Source: Methylobacteriaceae bacterium (GTDB lineage: Bacteria > Pseudomonadota > Alphaproteobacteria > Rhizobiales > Beijerinckiaceae). Taken from it: a stretch of DNA of 9,076 bases. A program made the translations under genes and the position numbers. The notes under the pieces are model-generated. The model was not told the origin of the DNA and searched no databases. It saw nothing but the letters and a program-made list of their open reading frames with translations. This document shows, piece after piece, positions 5,977-9,076 of this stretch (its first letter is position 1; every line of letters begins with the position of its first letter). The stretch lies in the NCBI GenBank assembly GCA_031272615.1, contig JAISTL010000145.1, positions 1-9,076 of the forward strand. Direction: 5' to 3'.

Positions 5977-5979
5977 GGA

Positions 5980-7983
5980 TTACCGCAGGATTTTGTAGGG
6001 TATCAGCAGCCCGAGAATCATGAATGCAAACGCGGCGGCTTCAGGGGAATGATCGGCATACAGCCACACCACGATGAGGCCGGCGACCGGGCCATACAAA
6101 CTAATGAAAAGGTAAAACCGGAAGGTTCTCCACCCCCGCGCGGCGCGTCGGGCAGCGACTTCGTGCAGCGGCACGCCGTGCTTGTCGAAGTTTCGCAGCT
6201 GGAACAGGAACATCGACGCGCCGGGATAGCCGTGACGGGCGGAGTCGTCGATCCATTTGAGGCCTTCGGTTTTGTCCTTGCGGACGCCGCGGCCGTAGTA
6301 GTAGGCGGCGCCCAGACAAAACTTCGCCCGCGCGTTCCCCTGTTCGGCGGCCAGCCGGTACCATTTGACCGCTTCGGCTTTATCCTCGGGAACGCCTTGT
6401 CCTTCGGCATAGGCGTTGCCCAGGGCGACACCGGCCAGATCATGACCATGTTCGGCCGCCAGCCGGTACCATTTGATCGCTTCGGCTTGATCCCCGGGAA
6501 TACCCTCTCCCTTGAAGTACAGTTCCCCCAAACTGAACTGCGCTCCGGCATTTCCCTGATCCGCCGCCATGCGGAACCACTTGACCGCTTCACTTCTGTA
6601 TTTGAAAAAGCCGGTTTCGCCGGCGCTGAACCGTTCGCCCAGGAAGATCTGCGCCTCGACATCTCCGCGCCCGGCCGCCAGATAATACTGTGCGAAGGAC
6701 TCTCCCTTCGCCGCCGCCCGCCCGCACCATTTGGTCGCTTCGGCTTTGTCGCGGGGAACGCCCAGGCCCATATCGCAGGCCATCCCCAGTGAGAACTGCG
6801 CGTTGGCGTGCCCCTGCTCCGCCGCCTTGCGGAACCAGCGGGCCGCCTCGGCCGGGTCTGCAGGAACGCCTTGTCCGTCCAGGTATAATGTGCCCAATCT
6901 ATATTGCGCCCCGGCAAGCCCCTGTTCCGCGGCCCGTCTGTACCATTTGGCCGCTTCGGCTTTATCCCCGGGCGCATCTTTTCCTTCGTCGTACAAACAG
7001 GCCAAGAGGAATTGAACGACGGCGTCTCCCTGTTCCGCCGCCGTTTTGTGCCATTTGAGCGCCTCGGTTTTGTCTTCCGGAACGCCTTGTCCGAACAAAT
7101 ACATGGTGCTCAAGGCGAACTGCGCTTTGGCGTGTCCCTGTTCAGCCGCGGCGCGGTACCATTTGAGCGCTTCGGCGGTGTCTTCATGGACGCCCTGGCT
7201 GTAGGCATACATGGAGCCCAGACAGTATTGAGCGTCTCTGTCACCGTGTCCGGCGGCGGTTTTGTACCACTGGAACGCTTTGCTTTTATCCTGAAAAACG
7301 CCGACCAGCCCGTAACGCCCGGTTTCGCGCCATTCGTTATGGGTGGTGTACCCTTCCATGTTTTCCGCGTCCATCCGACGCATCAACGCATCGGAAAAAA
7401 ACCTGGTCGTGGATGTCTGAAAGCGGCGATCCAGCCACGCGGCGTGCCCCTCGGTGAGGTTTTTGTAAACCGCCAGACGACCGGACCCACCCCTGACGTT
7501 CCAGTGGTAGGCGTCGGGATTCTCTTTATACCCGGAGTTTTTCTGCAGCCTGACGCCGCCGTATTCCGGATTGATTGCGTCGATGAGCGAGCGCACATAA
7601 AAATAGTAGTGCGGCGCGGCGTAGGGCGTGCCGTCTTTGTGAAACAGTGGCACGGGAACAAACTGATGAACCCCCGGCTCGATGCTCTCCACCGTGTTTT
7701 TGAAGCGTTCGGACACCACCAGGCCGCCGGCGATACGGGCGCTGAAATCATGGAGCGTCGTGCCTTCGGTTAACACGACCCTGGCCGGCAGCACCGCCGG
7801 CGGCACCGGCGGAAGAGTAAATGACGTCGGTTGGCCGGGCGGCATGTTGAAATAGGGCTCCAGCGTGGCCCGGAGCCAGGCCGACAGCGCATCGTGCGTC
7901 CATTCGCTGCCGTCGGCGTTATACCCTTGGCTCCGGATCGCGCAGTATTTGTCTTCGAACGAAGTTCCGAACGTCATGGCCAT
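5980..7983 (-). CDS. Imm11/DUF1629-like + Sel1-repeat + C-terminal membrane hairpin protein
   Basis: The 667-residue product starts at the ATG at 7983, with AGGAAA about 8 nt upstream; an ATG two codons in (7977) is an alternative. Residues 1-65 are variable. Residues about 65-212 resemble the imm11 (DUF1629) family: LVVSERFKNTVESIEPGVHQFVPV (split here around 89-112), then HYYFYVRSLIDAINPE (125-140), where the SERF...EPGVHQF and YYF...DAI blocks are characteristic. This match is from memory. Residues about 225-597 hold a degenerate first unit and about ten Sel1-like repeats of the form AQ-x2-LG-x2-Y-x2-G-GV-x2-D-x2-EA-x-KWY-x2-AAEQG, which build an alpha-solenoid for protein contacts. The end has two hydrophobic helices (622-643 and 648-665) and no signal peptide, so the solenoid probably stays cytoplasmic with a C-terminal anchor. 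No toxin gene is adjacent. A role as an orphan immunity or adaptor protein is inference. Confidence 0.93.
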   Translation of the reverse strand: MAMTFGTSFEDKYCAIRSQGYNADGSEWTHDALSAWLRATLEPYFNMPPGQPTSFTLPPVPPAVLPARVVLTEGTTLHDFSARIAGGLVVSERFKNTVESIEPGVHQFVPVPLFHKDGTPYAAPHYYFYVRSLIDAINPEYGGVRLQKNSGYKENPDAYHWNVRGGSGRLAVYKNLTEGHAAWLDRRFQTSTTRFFSDALMRRMDAENMEGYTTHNEWRETGRYGLVGVFQDKSKAFQWYKTAAGHGDRDAQYCLGSMYAYSQGVHEDTAEALKWYRAAAEQGHAKAQFALSTMYLFGQGVPEDKTEALKWHKTAAEQGDAVVQFLLACLYDEGKDAPGDKAEAAKWYRRAAEQGLAGAQYRLGTLYLDGQGVPADPAEAARWFRKAAEQGHANAQFSLGMACDMGLGVPRDKAEATKWCGRAAAKGESFAQYYLAAGRGDVEAQIFLGERFSAGETGFFKYRSEAVKWFRMAADQGNAGAQFSLGELYFKGEGIPGDQAEAIKWYRLAAEHGHDLAGVALGNAYAEGQGVPEDKAEAVKWYRLAAEQGNARAKFCLGAAYYYGRGVRKDKTEGLKWIDDSARHGYPGASMFLFQLRNFDKHGVPLHEVAARRAARGWRTFRFYLFISLYGPVAGLIVVWLYADHSPEAAAFAFMILGLLIPYKILR
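6229..7239 (-). repeat. Tandem 108-bp coding repeats (Sel1-like repeats)
   Basis: The region encodes about ten 36-residue Sel1-like units (residues 249-585 of the protein). At DNA level the segment encoding EA-x-KWY recurs every 108 bp on most of its length; for example, the same ACCATTTGA-type string appears near 6361 and 6469. The step between about 6577 and 6727 is 150 bp, because one unit is a 13-residue remnant (SFAQYYLAAGRGD, residues 429-441) and the next has 37 residues. That pattern fits an in-frame loss of about 69 bp within one unit. Confidence 0.9.
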
Positions 7984-8104
7984 GCTGTCGTTTCCTGTTT
8001 ACAGTCCTCACATCCGGCCGGTCTCCGGGCCGTTTGCTCCCGATGGGCTGAAAGTACTGTATTCCGGATTCCTTAAAATTCACGAAAGTCCCGACGGAAT
8101 CCAA

Positions 8105-8110
8105 ATTATA
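8105..8110 (-). promoter_or_regulatory. Perfect -10 (TATAAT) upstream of the Sel1-repeat gene
   Basis: The minus strand reads GGGTATAATTTGG, with a consensus TATAAT about 120 bp before the ATG at 7983. At the expected distance only TTCTCT/TCTCTC-like hexamers occur, so the -35 is poor and an activator or alternative sigma factor might be needed. It lies about 30 bp downstream of a terminator hairpin, as expected for a self-contained transcription unit. Confidence 0.4.
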
Positions 8111-8139
8111 CCCGACAACCGGACACTGAGAGAAAGACC

Positions 8140-8164
8140 AAAACCCCGTGTTGTGGACACGGGG
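8140..8164 (-). terminator. Intrinsic terminator, minus strand
   Basis: A perfect 8-bp stem CCCCGTGT (8144-8151) and ACACGGGG (8157-8164) with a 5-nt loop is followed on the minus strand by TTTTGGTCTTTCTC. The U-rich tail gives its direction. It would stop transcription coming from the right before the Sel1-repeat promoter. Confidence 0.6.
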
Positions 8165-8263
8165 AACCCAGGGGAAGGGTGGATTCCGGTTTTGTAAACT
8201 GTACCCCGGAAACCGGGCATTTCTGCCGACTTTGAACCCCCTTTCCTGTCCACCACATCATCC

Positions 8264-8292
8264 GGATTGCTTCGCTCACGCTCGCAATGACG
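8264..8292. repeat. REP-like dispersed palindromic element
   Basis: The plus strand reads GGATTGCTTCGCTCACGCTC and then GCAATGACG; the minus strand reads CGTCATTGCGAGCG...GAAGCAATCC. The ends ATTGC and GCAAT pair. This is the widely recurring palindromic motif (CGTCATTGCGAGCG-type) known from many proteobacterial genomes, where its false translation is HCERSEAIQ-like. Only one copy is in this window, so the repeat status rests on general knowledge. The open frame of the adjacent remnant starts exactly at its edge (8291). Confidence 0.6.
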
Positions 8293-8524
8293 CGCCGGTT
8301 TTCGTATTGCCGGGAACATATGGGCGTGGTGTGCCAACCTGAGTTTCTGGCGTATGTCGGAAAACTGGAGGGCGCGGCAAATCCTCGATGCGGAAACCCT
8401 GGAGCGTATCCGGGCCTTTGAGACGCTTGTCCAGAGGAAAAAGGATGCGTGAGACACGGAGCTGTTCCAGCGGCTGTTGTCCCCGACGGAGCGCGGGGAT
8501 GTGAGGTTTGTTCCGATGGACTAA
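8291..8524 (+). pseudogene. Remnant of a small hypothetical gene, interrupted by TGA
   Basis: From 8291 one frame is open to TGA 8450-8452 and continues in the same frame to TAA 8522-8524. The first part includes MSENWRARQILDAETLERIR (ATG 8354) and ends FETLVQRKKDA. After the TGA it reads DTELFQRLLSPTERGDVRFV followed by PMD. Both parts have amphipathic, protein-like composition, unlike the shadows around them. A CGA-to-TGA change (KKDA-R-DTELF) would join them. I find no good ribosome binding site for ATG 8354, and the frame is cut at the 5' side by the REP-like element, which suggests truncation as well. The family is not recognised. It could instead be an intact 32-residue ORF (8354-8452) followed by non-coding DNA. 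Confidence 0.35.
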
Positions 8525-8601
8525 ACAGTATGCGGGGAACCCGGTGAGGCCGGTGGCCGGGTCCATGCGGCAGGCGGGGCCGAGCGTGATGACGGCGAGA
8601 C

Positions 8602-8640
8602 GTAAAAGGCCCTCTCAGGGTGTGCTGAGAGGGCCTTTAC
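8602..8640. terminator. Strong bidirectional hairpin terminator
   Basis: A perfect 11-bp stem GGCCCTCTCAG (8608-8618) and CTGAGAGGGCC (8625-8635), with a 6-nt loop GGTGTG, is flanked by AAAA on the left and TTTAC on the right, so U-rich tails follow on both strands (TTTT on minus, TTTAC on plus). It lies 56 bp past the stop of the minus-strand small membrane ORF and 78 bp past the plus-strand remnant, so it can serve both. Confidence 0.8.
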
Positions 8641-8695
8641 AAAATCATGGGGAAACCGGGGCTTGTATCTGAGACGGAGGCCGGGACAAGCCGCG

Positions 8696-8914
8696 TCAGT
8701 ATCCACAGTAATCCATCACTATCTGTGGAACGAAAAACAGAAGGATAAGGGCTGCGAAAGCCCCGAAACGAGGATCAAGACCAGCGCCAACGAAGGCGAT
8801 GACAAATGCGGAAACTGCGAAATAGATGAGTCATGCGATTATCTTCCCGATAATGCCTCCTTCGGTGACCAGCCAAAATAATATGCAGAATCCGATTAAA
8901 CAAACCAACCACAT
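8696..8914 (-). pseudogene. Small membrane protein ORF interrupted by an in-frame TGA
   Basis: The ATG at 8914 has a consensus Shine-Dalgarno GGAGG (8923-8927) at 8-nt spacing and a plausible promoter further up. It opens a 72-codon frame that is broken at codon 28 by TGA (8831-8833) and resumes in the same frame to TGA 8696-8698. The first part, MWLVCLIGFCILFWLV plus TEGGIIGKIIA, is one membrane helix. The second, LIYFAVSAFVIAFVGAG then LDPRFGAFAALILLFFVPQI and VMDYCGY, is two more. Both halves are clearly membrane-protein-like. No ATG, GTG or TTG restarts the second half in frame near the TGA. An ATG overlapping the TGA (ATGA) leads into a different, unconvincing 19-codon frame. A nonsense mutation of CGA or TGG is the simplest reading, and UGA readthrough (a UGA-C context, known to be leaky) is the alternative. 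The family is not recognised. Confidence 0.5.
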
Positions 8915-8952
8915 TTCAATGACCTCCGACGTTTTTAGCTTTACAAAGCCCG

Positions 8953-8981
8953 AAAATAAATGTCGATTTCCAAAAATTCAA
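8953..8981 (-). promoter_or_regulatory. Candidate promoter for the small membrane ORF
   Basis: On the minus strand TTGAAT (8976-8981) and TATTTT (8953-8958) are separated by exactly 17 bp; each matches 4 of 6 consensus bases. The stretch 8880-9020 is AT-rich compared with the window. The start point would be about 30-35 nt upstream of the ATG at 8914, leaving room for the GGAGG site. Confidence 0.35.
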
Positions 8982-9016
8982 CGTGACGAATCACGGATTT
9001 TTGTATAGCCGAATTA

Positions 9017-9076
9017 TCAGGATGGGGTTTCCCCGTTTCCAAGAACCTCGTCAACGGTATCATAGATATCCGCCAG
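9017..9076 (-). CDS. C-terminal tail of an unidentified gene (partial)
   Basis: A frame enters from the right edge and ends at TGA 9017-9019, encoding LADIYDTVDEVLGNGETPS. The amphipathic acidic helix followed by a short polar end looks like a real protein C-terminus. Nineteen codons are too few to name a family. It lies 102 bp upstream of the small membrane ORF on the same strand, and that gap has its own candidate promoter, so co-transcription is uncertain. Confidence 0.4.
   Translation of the reverse strand: MADIYDTVDEVLGNGETPS

Larger units (their letters stand above)
5608..5979. other. Intergenic region with dense regulatory signals
   Basis: This 372-bp stretch lies upstream of the 81-aa membrane protein gene and downstream of the Sel1-repeat gene, both on the minus strand. 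About 5690-5800 is much more AT-rich than the rest of the window and holds a candidate promoter, a 27-bp interrupted palindrome and two 12-bp direct repeats, listed separately. The part nearer the Sel1 gene (5800-5979) is GC-rich. It contains a hairpin right after that gene's stop and a 38-codon minus-strand frame (GTG 5899 to TAA 5783) that I do not trust enough to call. Confidence 0.5.
7984..8290. other. Non-coding upstream region of the Sel1-repeat gene
   Basis: I see no credible gene in this 307-bp stretch. It holds the leader and a candidate -10 for the Sel1-repeat gene, a strong hairpin terminator and a REP-like palindromic element, each listed separately. A minus-strand frame here would encode RHCERERSNP, which is the conceptual translation of the repeat element rather than a protein. 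Confidence 0.6.

Noticed and set aside
5926..7773. Two long plus-strand frames (5926-6792 and 6904-7773) with repeating peptide patterns
   Set aside because: They are antisense of the 108-bp Sel1 repeats; the periodic peptides only mirror the repeats on the real strand.
8080..8457. 125-codon minus-strand frame containing RHCERERSNP
   Set aside because: That peptide is the conceptual translation of the REP-like element, and the frame also reads through a terminator hairpin.
8276..8566. 96-codon minus-strand frame
   Set aside because: It overlaps the REP-like element and is antisense to the more protein-like plus-strand remnant; no ribosome binding site.

Overview
The window is GC-rich and gene-dense, and looks like an alphaproteobacterial chromosome. 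Two signs support this: a DUF2093 protein (a small family known mainly from Alphaproteobacteria), and a tadA gene divergent from an rluB-rsmD pair whose RluB-type protein has very long Arg/Pro-rich flanks. No tRNA, rRNA, CRISPR array or insertion sequence is visible. The stop codons of the intact genes (TGA, TAA, TAG) fit the standard code.

Left part (1-5075): the tail of an unidentified gene abuts a large polytopic membrane protein of unknown function. It converges on a minus-strand pair, DUF2093 and tadA (tRNA adenosine deaminase). Divergent from tadA is an operon of an RluB/RsuA-type 23S rRNA pseudouridine synthase and rsmD (16S rRNA m2G966 methyltransferase). The 2059-5075 block is therefore a translation/RNA-modification cluster. 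tadA has a good minus-strand promoter, and the leader in front of rluB carries a GAAA-loop hairpin followed by a T run.

Middle part (5076-5979): rsmD is followed by a 115-nt element bounded by 22-nt perfect inverted repeats with nested stems. Next comes a small minus-strand membrane protein whose stop codon lies in a large stem-loop. Upstream of that gene is an unusually AT-rich stretch with two identical 12-bp direct repeats, a 27-bp interrupted palindrome and a candidate promoter.

Right part (5980-9076): a 667-residue minus-strand protein combines an N-terminal region resembling the Imm11/DUF1629 immunity family, about ten Sel1-like repeats and a C-terminal pair of membrane helices. No partner toxin gene is in view. 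Upstream of it lie two strong hairpin terminators, a dispersed REP-like palindromic element, a plus-strand ORF remnant broken by a TGA, a well-started minus-strand small membrane-protein ORF also broken by an in-frame TGA, and the tail of one more minus-strand gene. This edge reads as a decaying accessory region next to a conserved housekeeping block. The most unusual items are the Imm11-like/Sel1/membrane fusion, the 115-nt inverted-repeat element, and the two neighbouring ORFs interrupted by UGA.
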